A stretch of DNA of 13,268 nucleotides. It comes from an uncultured Holophagales bacterium (GTDB lineage: Bacteria; Acidobacteriota; Thermoanaerobaculia; UBA5066). The translations under genes and the position numbers were made by a program. The notes below the pieces were generated by a model. It was given only the letters and a program-made list of their open reading frames with translations, was not told where the DNA came from and did not search any database. The stretch is from the NCBI GenBank assembly GCA_937927565.1, contig CALBDV010000391.1:1-13268 (forward strand), in the 5' to 3' direction. This document shows, piece by piece, positions 6,079 to 12,853 of this stretch; positions within the stretch are counted from its first letter, which is position 1, and each line of letters starts with the position of its first letter.

Positions 6079-6317
6079 CGGGAATCGAGGAAGCGAGGCC
6101 GGGGCTCGGGGTTCGCGGAGCCGCCGAGCTCCTCAGGCTCTACAAGAGGTTCCTCTCCCCACTTCTTCCGGCGGCCTGCCGGTTCCAACCGACCTGTTCG
6201 GAGTACGCTCGCGAATCGATCCTCCGCCACGGCCTCCGGAGAGGAGCGTGGCTATCGATCCTGCGCCTTTCCCGTTGTCACCCGTTCCACCCGGGCGGTT
6301 TCGACCCGGTGCCCTGA
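6075..6317 (+). CDS. yidD: Membrane protein insertion efficiency factor YidD
   Basis: YidD is a small inner-membrane-associated protein thought to assist YidC/Sec-dependent insertion. It has 80 aa. Diagnostic motifs are FLSPLLPAACRFQPTCSEYA (26-45), and RCHPFHPGGFDPVP (67-80) at the C-terminus, with three conserved Cys. The start is GTG at 6075, overlapping the rnpA stop (GTGA). The frame stays open upstream to 5706, but that part lies over rnpA out of frame and shows no YidD-like sequence. Translation is probably coupled to rnpA, and yidC follows after 21 bp. Confidence 0.95.
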   Translation: MTGIEEARPGLGVRGAAELLRLYKRFLSPLLPAACRFQPTCSEYARESILRHGLRRGAWLSILRLSRCHPFHPGGFDPVP

Positions 6318-6338
6318 CCCGCCTTCGAGGAGCTGCCA

Positions 6339-8018
6339 TTGGATTCGAAACGTCTCGCCGTGGCTTTCGGCCTGTCGGCCACAATCCTGATTCTGTGGAC
6401 CCTGATCTTTCCAGCGCCGAAGCCGGCGCCGCGGGTGCCGGTATCGCCGAAGCCGACCGTGGCGGCGGCGGCGGCACCGGCGAGGCCCACCGCCGTCCCG
6501 GAGGTCCTCGCAGACGCTGAGCCGGCCACGCCGGCTGCCGTTCCGCCGGTGGTTGCCACCGAGGCGCGGGAAGTGACCCTGAAGAACGGGGTCCTGACGC
6601 TGAGGCTCTCGAATCGGGGAGGAGAGGTCGTCTCGGCGGAGCTTTCGAAGTTCCGCGGGGCGGACGAGAAGAGCGCCCTGGAGCTCGTCCGGAGGGATGC
6701 GCCGTTCGCCGGGCGGACAGTGGTCTACGACCCGGCAGATCCGTTCCTGTCGCGGGCCGCCGCCGCGCTTCACGAGATGACGGTCGAGGAGGGGGCGAAG
6801 GGGACGGTCGTTCGCTTTCGCTACCGCGAGGCGGACGGACAGGGAGTGGTTCGGACCTACTCGTTCGGGACCGGATACGCCCTCGGGCTGAAAGTCGAGA
6901 GGGAGGGCGGCAGCGGCCGCCCGGTCGGAGTCGTCCTCGGCCCCGGGGTCGGCAACCCGTCGAAGGCCGAGCTCGACAACCGCTACACCAAGCCGGGTTC
7001 GAGCGTCACGCTTTCGGCGACCCGGTCGGTGACGAGGAAAGCGAAGGACGGCCTGAAGGAGCCCGTGCCCGTCGGCGCGGGTCTCCTCGCCGCCGGACTC
7101 GAGGACAACTACTTCGTCACGGCCTTCCTGCCTGGCGCCGCGGAGACCGTGACGCTCCGGCCCGTCGGTCTGGTCCTCCCGTCCGCGCCGGCCGCCGGTG
7201 GCGTGCCGGCTGCCGCCGCCGAGCCGCTGGTCGAGACCGAGGTCGTCCTCTCCGGGACCGGCACGATCGAAGCCGGTCTTTACTTCGGGCCGAAGGACAT
7301 CGACACCCTCCGGTCCGTGCGTCCCGGGATGGAGAAGCTGATCGACTACGGCTGGTTCGCCGTCATCGTCGCGCCGCTGCTCTGGCTTCTGAAGCAGTTC
7401 CACGCCGCGATCCCGAACTGGGGCGTCGCGATCATCCTCGCGACGGTCGTCATCAAGATCCTGCTCTTCCCGCTCACCTGGAAGCAGCTCGTCTCGATGA
7501 AGAAGATGAGCTCCCTTCAGCCGAAGATCGAGGCGATCCGCCTGAAGTGGACGCCGAAGCTGAAGTCGGACCCGCAGGCGCGCGTGAAGATGAACGAGGA
7601 GACGATGGCGCTCTACAAGACGGAGAAGGTGAACCCGGCCGGCGGGTGTCTTCCTCTCCTCCTGCAGATGCCGATCCTGATCGCCTTCTACAACCTCCTC
7701 AGCCACGCGATCGACCTGCGGCACGCGCCGTTCGCGCTCTGGATCCAGGACCTCTCCGCGAAGGACCCGTACTACGTCACGCCGATCCTGATGACGCTGA
7801 CGATGTGGCTGCAGCAGCAGATGATGCCGGCCACGGGCGACGCCATGACGAAGAGGGTCATGGGCTTCCTCCCCCTCGTCATGGGATTCATGTTCAAGGA
7901 CATGCCGTCCGGGCTGGTTCTCTACTGGCTCGTCCAGAACGTCCTCTCCATCGCCCAGCAGCTCCTTCTCGAGCGCTACACGGACCTCGGGATGCGGCCG
8001 AAGGCGACGAAGGCCTGA
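6339..8018 (+). CDS. yidC: Membrane protein insertase YidC (Oxa1 family, diderm type)
   Basis: YidC inserts and folds inner-membrane proteins, alone or with SecYEG. The start is TTG at 6339, with GAGGAG 6 nt upstream. The 559 aa begin with a membrane anchor (6-24), then an Ala/Pro-rich linker (26-72) and a periplasmic beta-rich domain (~75-325). The conserved core (~335-550) carries the C-terminal membrane segments, including FAVIVAPLLWLLKQF, ALYKTEKVNPAGGCLPLLLQ, MPILIAFYNLL and PSGLVLYWLVQNVLSIAQQ. Lys373 (IKILLFPLT) aligns with the hydrophilic-groove Arg of E. coli YidC (VRGIMYPLT), a conservative change that keeps the charge. The large periplasmic domain indicates a two-membrane cell. No jag/khpB gene follows, unlike in Firmicutes. 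Confidence 0.97.
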   Translation: MDSKRLAVAFGLSATILILWTLIFPAPKPAPRVPVSPKPTVAAAAAPARPTAVPEVLADAEPATPAAVPPVVATEAREVTLKNGVLTLRLSNRGGEVVSAELSKFRGADEKSALELVRRDAPFAGRTVVYDPADPFLSRAAAALHEMTVEEGAKGTVVRFRYREADGQGVVRTYSFGTGYALGLKVEREGGSGRPVGVVLGPGVGNPSKAELDNRYTKPGSSVTLSATRSVTRKAKDGLKEPVPVGAGLLAAGLEDNYFVTAFLPGAAETVTLRPVGLVLPSAPAAGGVPAAAAEPLVETEVVLSGTGTIEAGLYFGPKDIDTLRSVRPGMEKLIDYGWFAVIVAPLLWLLKQFHAAIPNWGVAIILATVVIKILLFPLTWKQLVSMKKMSSLQPKIEAIRLKWTPKLKSDPQARVKMNEETMALYKTEKVNPAGGCLPLLLQMPILIAFYNLLSHAIDLRHAPFALWIQDLSAKDPYYVTPILMTLTMWLQQQMMPATGDAMTKRVMGFLPLVMGFMFKDMPSGLVLYWLVQNVLSIAQQLLLERYTDLGMRPKATKA

Positions 8019-8055
8019 TGACGACGTGCGGCGGTCCGACGGAGGGGCCAAAACG

Positions 8056-9390
8056 GTGGCCCCGCTCGTCGGGGATGCTGCCGGGCAGGGAGACGTCCTC
8101 GTCGCCCGCGCGACCCCGGTCGGGACGGGCGCGCTCGCGATCGTCCGCCTGAGCGGGCCCGAAGGGCGCGTTCTGGCGCTCGCGAGGGAGCTGGCGCCGC
8201 GGATTCCGGCCCGGCCCCACGCACGCCGGGCATACCTTTCGCCGTTCCTCGACGAGGACGGGGGCGTCGTGGACGAGGGCCTCGTGCTCTGGTTCGAGTC
8301 TCCCGCCTCATCGACCGGGGAAGAGGTCGTCGAGCTGCAGGCCCACGGCTCCCCCGCCGTAGTCGACCTGCTCGTCTCCTCGGCCGTGAGCCGCGGGGCC
8401 CGCCGCGCCCGACCGGGCGAGTTCACGCGCCGTGCGCTGGCGAACGGAAAGATCGACCTGGCGAGGGCCGAGGGGATCGGCTTCCTCGCGGGGGCGGCGA
8501 GCCGGGGAGAGGCGCGCCGGGCGCTCGGGCTCGTCCGCGGAGAGCTCTCGCGGAAGGTGGCGGCGCTGAGGGAGGAGCTCCTCGGCGCGCTCGTGGAGCT
8601 GGAGGCGCGGCTGGATTTCGCCGAGGACGTCGAGAGGGCCGGAGAGAGGGCCGTGCTCGAGCGGGTCGTTTCCGCGCGAGCCGCCCTGCTCGTCCTGGCG
8701 GCGGAGACCGGTGCGGGCCGGGCCCCGGACGTGGTTCCGACGGTGGTCATCGTCGGCGCACCGAATGCCGGAAAGTCGACCCTTTTCAACGCGCTCCTCG
8801 GCGAGGACAGGGCCCTGGTGACCGAGCTGGCGGGGACGACGCGGGATGCCGTGGCAGAGGTGTTCGAAGTCGGGGGAGAGCGGGTCCGGCTCGTCGACAC
8901 GGCGGGGCTGCGGGAGACCACCGAGAGACTCGAGCGGCTCGGGGTCGAGGCTGCCGGACGGGCCGCCGCCGGCGCCGACCTCCTCCTCGTGGCACGGGAG
9001 GCAGGAGGCGAGTCGCCGGGCCCGGACGACCTTCCGGAAGGGGTGCCCGTGCTGGTCCTGGAGACGAAGGCCGATCTGCCGGGAGAGCGCCGGGAGGGAG
9101 AGCTGCGCGTGAGCGCGAGGACCGGCGAAGGAATGACCGCGCTGCGGCGGGAGATCGGGGCGCGGCTGGATTCCTGCCTCGGAACGGGCGAGTTCGGCGC
9201 GCTTCCCCGGCAGCGGGAGGCGCTGCTGCGCGCCGCTGCGGCGCTCGACGGCATCGGGGCGGCGGTTCCCGCGGAAATGGCCGCGGGCGCTTTGCGGGCC
9301 GGGCTTCACGCACTCGGAGAGATCACGGGGGAGACGGCGACGGAGGAGCTTCTGGACAGGATCTTCTCCACGTTCTGTGTCGGAAAATGA
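8056..9390 (+). CDS. mnmE: tRNA uridine-5-carboxymethylaminomethyl modification GTPase MnmE
   Basis: MnmE and MnmG together install the cmnm5/nm5 modification on U34 of certain tRNAs. GTG 8056 is chosen because GGAGGGG ends 8 nt upstream. An in-frame GTG at 8026 would add 10 residues and has only a weak site. The 444 aa include the folate-binding N-terminal domain (ATPVGTGALAIVRLSG), the helical part (PGEFTRRALANGKIDLARAE) and the inserted G domain: G1 GAPNAGKST (234-242), G2 TTRD (261-264), G3 DTAG (281-284) and G5 SAR (353-355). G4 reads TKAD (337-340), where NKxD is usual. The C-terminus FCVGK holds the conserved Cys (441). The stop overlaps the mnmG start (ATGA). Confidence 0.96.
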   Translation: MAPLVGDAAGQGDVLVARATPVGTGALAIVRLSGPEGRVLALARELAPRIPARPHARRAYLSPFLDEDGGVVDEGLVLWFESPASSTGEEVVELQAHGSPAVVDLLVSSAVSRGARRARPGEFTRRALANGKIDLARAEGIGFLAGAASRGEARRALGLVRGELSRKVAALREELLGALVELEARLDFAEDVERAGERAVLERVVSARAALLVLAAETGAGRAPDVVPTVVIVGAPNAGKSTLFNALLGEDRALVTELAGTTRDAVAEVFEVGGERVRLVDTAGLRETTERLERLGVEAAGRAAAGADLLLVAREAGGESPGPDDLPEGVPVLVLETKADLPGERREGELRVSARTGEGMTALRREIGARLDSCLGTGEFGALPRQREALLRAAAALDGIGAAVPAEMAAGALRAGLHALGEITGETATEELLDRIFSTFCVGK

Positions 9391-11285
9391 AGTCTCGCTG
9401 GGACGTGGTGGTCGTGGGCGGCGGTCACGCCGGGGCCGAGGCGGCCTGGGCCTCTGCGAGGGTCGGTTGCCGGACGCTCCTGCTGACGCGGGATCTGGGG
9501 GCGATTGCACGGATGAGCTGCAATCCCGCGATCGGAGGGCTGGCGAAGGGGCAGACCGTGAGGGAGATCGACGCCCTCGGGGGCCTGATGGGCTGGGCGG
9601 CGGACCGGACGGGGATCCACTTCAAGGTGCTCAACGCGTCCCGCGGGCCCGCCGTTCAGGGTCTTCGGTGCCAGTCGGACAAGGCGGCCTACTCGCGCGA
9701 GGTGGGCCGGCGTCTCGCGGAGCAGCCGAACCTGGAGCTGCGGGAAGGGGCGGCCGCCGGATTCGTCGTGGCGGAGGGTGTTCTCTCGGGTCTTCGGCTC
9801 GAGGGCGGGGAGGAGCTGAGGTGTCGGGCCGCCGTCGTGACGAGCGGGACGTTTCTCCGGGGGCTGATTCACGTCGGGGCGGAACGGCAGGCTGCGGGTC
9901 GCTGGGGGGAGGCGCCGTGCGTCGACCTCTCGGAGGCCCTGAGGGGGCTTGGTCTCCGGATCGGGCGGATGAAGACCGGAACGCCGCCGCGGGTGACCGG
10001 AAAATCCATCGACCGCTCCAAAACAGTTCGGGTCATCGGAGACGTCGCCCCGCGGGCATTCTCTTTCCGGTCCCGGCTGGAGGCGTTTCCGAGGCTTCCG
10101 CAGGTCGACTGCTTCCTGACACACACGACGGAGCGGACGCACGACCTCATTCGGCGAAACCTCGACCGCTCACCGCTCTACTCCGGCGTCATCCGGGGCC
10201 GGGGCCCCCGCTACTGCCCATCCATAGAGGACAAGGTCGTTCGCTTCGCCGAGAGGGACAGGCACCAGATCTTCATCGAACCCGAGGGTCTCGACACGGA
10301 CTGGACCTATCTGGGCGGGCTGTCCATGTCCCTTCCGGCGGACGTTCAGTTCGAGGTCGTCCGGAGCCTCCCGGGACTGGAGCAGGCGGAAGTCCTGCGG
10401 CCGGCCTACGCGATCGAGTACGACGTCGTCTTTCCAGAACAGCTCGACGACACGCTGGGGGTGCGGGAGCTCCCCGGGCTTTTCCTTGCGGGGCAGATCA
10501 ACGGTACGTCCGGATACGAGGAGGCGGCCGGGCAGGGGCTCGTGGCGGGGGTGAACGCAGCGCTCGTCGCGAGGGGGCGGGTGCAGGCACCGTTCACGCT
10601 CGGGCGACACGAGGCCTACATCGGGGTGATGATCGACGACCTCGTGACGCTCGGCGCCGAAGAACCCTACCGGCTTCTCACCTCGCGGGCCGAGCATCGG
10701 CTCCTTCTGGGAGGAGACACGGCCTACGCCCGGCTCGTGGAGAAGGGGCTGGCTTACGGGCTTCTCGCCGAGGAGGAAGCCGCCCCCGTCCGAGAACGGG
10801 AGGAGAGGCAGCGGAACGCGCGGACGGCGCTCGGGGAATCGCGCGTCCTTCCGGACAGAGGGACGCTCCTGGAGCTGGAGGCGATGGGTGTCGGCCTGTC
10901 GGAAGAGACGACCGGAGCGGGCCTTCTCCGGCGACCCGACGCTCCCGCGTCCCTCCGGGATTGGCTCGAGGGGCGTGTCAGGGAGCCGCTGAGCGGGCTG
11001 GACGACGAGGAGTGGGAGCGCCTCGTGAACGAGATCCGCTACGAGGGCTTCCTGAAGAGAGAGCGAGAGGCGATAGAGAGGGTGCGTCGGGCGGCGGATC
11101 GCCCGGTTCCGGCGGACTTCCGGTACACGGGCGTACCGGGCTTGTCGGCCGAGGCCGCCGAGAAGCTGGAGCGGCACCGTCCCCGGACGCTGGGCCAGGC
11201 CGGCCGGATACCCGGCGTGACTCCGGCAGCCGTGACGCTCCTGCTCGCCCGGCTCGCATCCGGGGAGAGGCGCATTCCGTCGTGA
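9387..11285 (+). CDS. mnmG: tRNA uridine-5-carboxymethylaminomethyl modification enzyme MnmG (GidA)
   Basis: MnmG is the FAD- and NADH-dependent partner of MnmE in U34 modification. The 632 aa match the family length. It has the FAD Rossmann motif GGGHAGAEAA (11-20), MSCNPAIGGLAKG (43-55), SRGPAVQGLRCQSDK (85-99), SGTFLRGLIHVG (153-164), RMKTGTPPRV (194-203), RYCPSIEDK with its conserved Cys (275-283) and AGQINGTSGYEEAAGQG (368-384). A helical C-terminal domain follows. The ATG at 9387 overlaps the mnmE stop by 4 bp and lacks a strong ribosome site, so reinitiation after mnmE is likely, which would help match the two subunits. Its stop overlaps the rsmG start. Confidence 0.97.
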   Translation: MKSRWDVVVVGGGHAGAEAAWASARVGCRTLLLTRDLGAIARMSCNPAIGGLAKGQTVREIDALGGLMGWAADRTGIHFKVLNASRGPAVQGLRCQSDKAAYSREVGRRLAEQPNLELREGAAAGFVVAEGVLSGLRLEGGEELRCRAAVVTSGTFLRGLIHVGAERQAAGRWGEAPCVDLSEALRGLGLRIGRMKTGTPPRVTGKSIDRSKTVRVIGDVAPRAFSFRSRLEAFPRLPQVDCFLTHTTERTHDLIRRNLDRSPLYSGVIRGRGPRYCPSIEDKVVRFAERDRHQIFIEPEGLDTDWTYLGGLSMSLPADVQFEVVRSLPGLEQAEVLRPAYAIEYDVVFPEQLDDTLGVRELPGLFLAGQINGTSGYEEAAGQGLVAGVNAALVARGRVQAPFTLGRHEAYIGVMIDDLVTLGAEEPYRLLTSRAEHRLLLGGDTAYARLVEKGLAYGLLAEEEAAPVREREERQRNARTALGESRVLPDRGTLLELEAMGVGLSEETTGAGLLRRPDAPASLRDWLEGRVREPLSGLDDEEWERLVNEIRYEGFLKREREAIERVRRAADRPVPADFRYTGVPGLSAEAAEKLERHRPRTLGQAGRIPGVTPAAVTLLLARLASGERRIPS

Positions 11286-11932
11286 AGGGGCTCGAGGGGC
11301 TGGTCCGCGAGGCGCTGATCGACAGGAGGCTGGTCGACGCGGTCCCGGCTTCTCCGGGACTCGCCTCGTTTCTCGAGCTCCTCCTTCGAGCGAACGCGGG
11401 GATCAATCTCGTCTCGAGGAAGGAGGCCGTGCCGGAGGTTCTCGTTGCGCGGCACCTGATCGACGCGCTCGAGGCCCTCCCCCTCCTTCCGCCGCCGGGA
11501 GCGCGGCGGCTCCGGTTGCTGGATATCGGTTCGGGCGGGGGCTTCCCGGCGATCCCGCTGCTGCTGGCCCGGCGCGACCTGGATGGGGTTCTCGTGGAGT
11601 CGGTCGGGAAGAAGGCTCGCTTTCTCGAGGAGGCCGTCGGCAGGCTCGGATTGACGGCCCGGGTGGTGAACGCTAGATTCCCCGGTCCCGCGCTCGAGCT
11701 GATGAGGAAAGCCCTCCCCTGCGATCTCCTGACGAGTCGCGCCGTGGCCGGCGCGGGGGAGCTCGTCCGTGCAGCCCGGCCCGGGCTCGCGCGAGGGGCC
11801 GTCGCCCTCCTCTGGACGACGGAACCGCTTCTCGGGAATGTGCGGCGGGCCCTGCCGGGCGCGAGCGTCGACTTTCGGAAGAGTCCCGGCGCCGAGCTGC
11901 GGGGCGTCGCGCGGGTGGAGTGTTTCACGTGA
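11282..11932 (+). CDS. rsmG: 16S rRNA (guanine-N7) methyltransferase RsmG (GidB)
   Basis: RsmG methylates N7 of G527 in 16S rRNA using S-adenosylmethionine. The 216 aa match the family (~200-240). It shows INLVSRKE (41-48), the SAM-binding motif LDIGSGGGFPAIPL (80-93), an acidic residue after strand 2 (VLVES, E106) and TSRAVA (151-156). The start is GTG at 11282, overlapping the mnmG stop (GTGA), with GGGGAGAGG about 11 nt upstream. The frame stays open far upstream inside mnmG, but that part is a shadow. The last codons (ECFT-stop) lie inside a perfect parS site, so the C-terminus is fixed partly by the DNA site. The last ~20 codons are repeated 139 bp downstream. Confidence 0.95.
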   Translation: MKGLEGLVREALIDRRLVDAVPASPGLASFLELLLRANAGINLVSRKEAVPEVLVARHLIDALEALPLLPPPGARRLRLLDIGSGGGFPAIPLLLARRDLDGVLVESVGKKARFLEEAVGRLGLTARVVNARFPGPALELMRKALPCDLLTSRAVAGAGELVRAARPGLARGAVALLWTTEPLLGNVRRALPGASVDFRKSPGAELRGVARVECFT

Positions 11933-11936
11933 AACA
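11921..11936. other. parS: parS site 1 (perfect consensus)
   Basis: TGTTTCACGTGAAACA is the exact 16-bp palindromic consensus bound by ParB, which loads here, binds CTP and spreads. It contains the rsmG stop codon (11930-11932) and lies about 8 kb from the putative oriC, within the usual origin-proximal zone. Confidence 0.97.
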
Positions 11937-12020
11937 TTGGGCGGTGGCGAACCAGACGGGAGGGCGGAAATGACGACCTCGGCGGCCTGCCGCGCCTCGA
12001 CCCCCGCCTGCTTCGAGAAG
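11929..12020 (+). pseudogene. Decayed 5' fragment of parA
   Basis: GTG at 11929 opens a reading VKHWAVANQTGGRK-stop, aligning with the true ParA start MKRLAVANQKGGVGK. A net 1-bp deletion then shifts the frame, and the continuation reads MTTSAACRASTPACFEK beside the true KTTTAISLAAALAILEK. The signature lysine K10 is replaced by Thr and the Walker A loop is broken, so it cannot encode a working ATPase. GGTGGAG 8 nt before the GTG means a 14-residue peptide could still be made. Confidence 0.75.
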
Positions 12021-12071
12021 AGCCCCGGGGCGGACCGGCGCGACCTCGCGCGGGAGGAGTGTTTCACGTGA
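12009..12071 (+). pseudogene. Decayed 3' fragment of rsmG
   Basis: The frame ending at TGA 12069-12071 reads FEKSPGADRRDLAREECFT, against FRKSPGAELRGVARVECFT at the true RsmG C-terminus: 13 of 19 residues identical with no gap. It has no start of its own and is a leftover of the tandem duplication. It supplies the GGAGGAG ribosome site for parA. Confidence 0.75.
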
Positions 12072-12075
12072 AACG
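12060..12075. other. parS: parS site 2 (15 of 16)
   Basis: TGTTTCACGTGAAACG differs from consensus only at the last base. It contains the proposed parA start codon (GTG 12068-12070) and directly abuts its ribosome site. ParB bound here could limit parA expression. It lies 139 bp from site 1. Confidence 0.93.
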
Positions 12076-12853
12076 TCTTGCGGTGGCGAATCAGAAGGGG
12101 GGGGTGGGCAAGACGACGACGGCGATCAGTCTCGCCGCCGCCCTCGCGATCCTCGAGAAACGGGTCCTCCTCGTCGATTTCGACCCGCAAGGGAACACGA
12201 CGGGCGGGCTCGGGGTCGACAAGGGGGAGCTCGAGAGAACGGTCTACGACTGGATCCTCGGCAACGCCAGCTGGAGCGAGATCGCCCGGCCGACGGGGCT
12301 CCCGCTTCTGACCCTCGTTCCGGCCTCCCGCGAGCTCGTAGGGGCGGAGATCGAGCTCGTGAACGTGGAGAGCCGGGAGTACCTCCTCGCCGGAAAGCTC
12401 GACGCCCTCGAGAACGATTTCGATTACGTCCTCGTCGACTGTCCCCCGTCCCTCGGGCTTCTCACGCTGAACGCCCTCACGGCCGTCGACGGGGTCATCG
12501 TTCCGATCCAGTGTGAGTACTACGCGCTGGAGGGGGTCTCCGAGCTCGTCGCGACCATCGAAAGGGTTCGCGAGAACCTGAATCCCCGCCTCGAGATCGC
12601 CGGGGTCGTCGCGACGATGTGGGACGAGCGGTTGAACCTCTCCCGCCAGGTCCTGGACGAGATCCGCCGGTACTTCGGCAGCGCCTTCCTCGAACCCGCG
12701 GTGCCCCGGAACGTGCGTCTCGGGGAAGCCCCCTCCTTCGGAAAGCCGATCTTCCTCTACGACATCCGGTCGCGCGGGGCAGAGGCGTATCTCGCCATCG
12801 CGCGCGAACTCCTTCGGCGCGACCTCGCCGGAGGGAACGGAGGGAAGCCGTGA
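12068..12853 (+). CDS. parA: Chromosome partitioning ATPase ParA (Soj)
   Basis: ParA binds DNA non-specifically as an ATP dimer and positions ParB-parS complexes, and in some bacteria it also regulates DnaA. From GTG 12068 it has 261 aa. It carries the deviant Walker A KGGVGKTT (10-17, signature K10 and P-loop K15), Walker A' DFDPQGN (37-43), Walker B YVLVDCPPSLG (120-130) and VPRNVRLGEAPSFGKPI (212-228). GTG 12068 is chosen because GAGGAG lies 8 nt upstream. GTG 12059, the other in-frame start, would add FHV but overlaps that site. It lacks the long N-terminal DNA-binding domain of plasmid type Ia ParA, so it is the chromosomal type. The stop overlaps the parB start. Confidence 0.96.
   Translation: MKRLAVANQKGGVGKTTTAISLAAALAILEKRVLLVDFDPQGNTTGGLGVDKGELERTVYDWILGNASWSEIARPTGLPLLTLVPASRELVGAEIELVNVESREYLLAGKLDALENDFDYVLVDCPPSLGLLTLNALTAVDGVIVPIQCEYYALEGVSELVATIERVRENLNPRLEIAGVVATMWDERLNLSRQVLDEIRRYFGSAFLEPAVPRNVRLGEAPSFGKPIFLYDIRSRGAEAYLAIARELLRRDLAGGNGGKP

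Larger units (their letters stand above)
11873..12160 (+). repeat. Tandem duplication of an rsmG end-parS-parA start unit
   Basis: Two abutting copies (about 11873-12011 and 12012-12160) align with an offset of 139 bp, changing to 140 after a 1-bp indel near 11965. The 43 bp before parS are ungapped with 34 identities, the parS sites match at 15 of 16, and GCGGTGGCGA then matches 10 of 10 with weaker similarity onward to CGAGAA. Copy 1 holds the true rsmG end plus a decayed parA start. Copy 2 holds a decayed rsmG end plus the true parA start. The junction lies where ParA LEK meets RsmG FRK, both appearing as FEK at 12012-12020. Confidence 0.85.

Noticed and set aside
6252..9254. Minus-strand open frame of 1000 codons antisense to yidC and mnmE
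   Set aside because: Composition is Arg/Ser/Pro-rich low-complexity with no recognisable motif. It is a by-product of GC-rich codon use in the real genes on the plus strand.
9377..11281. Upstream extension of the rsmG frame through mnmG (would make an 851-residue protein)
   Set aside because: The upstream part is out of frame with mnmG and has no motif. Only the part from GTG 11282 resembles RsmG.
11769..12071. 100-codon plus-strand frame over the rsmG end and duplicated spacer
   Set aside because: It begins out of frame inside rsmG and merely runs through the decayed parA and rsmG fragments.
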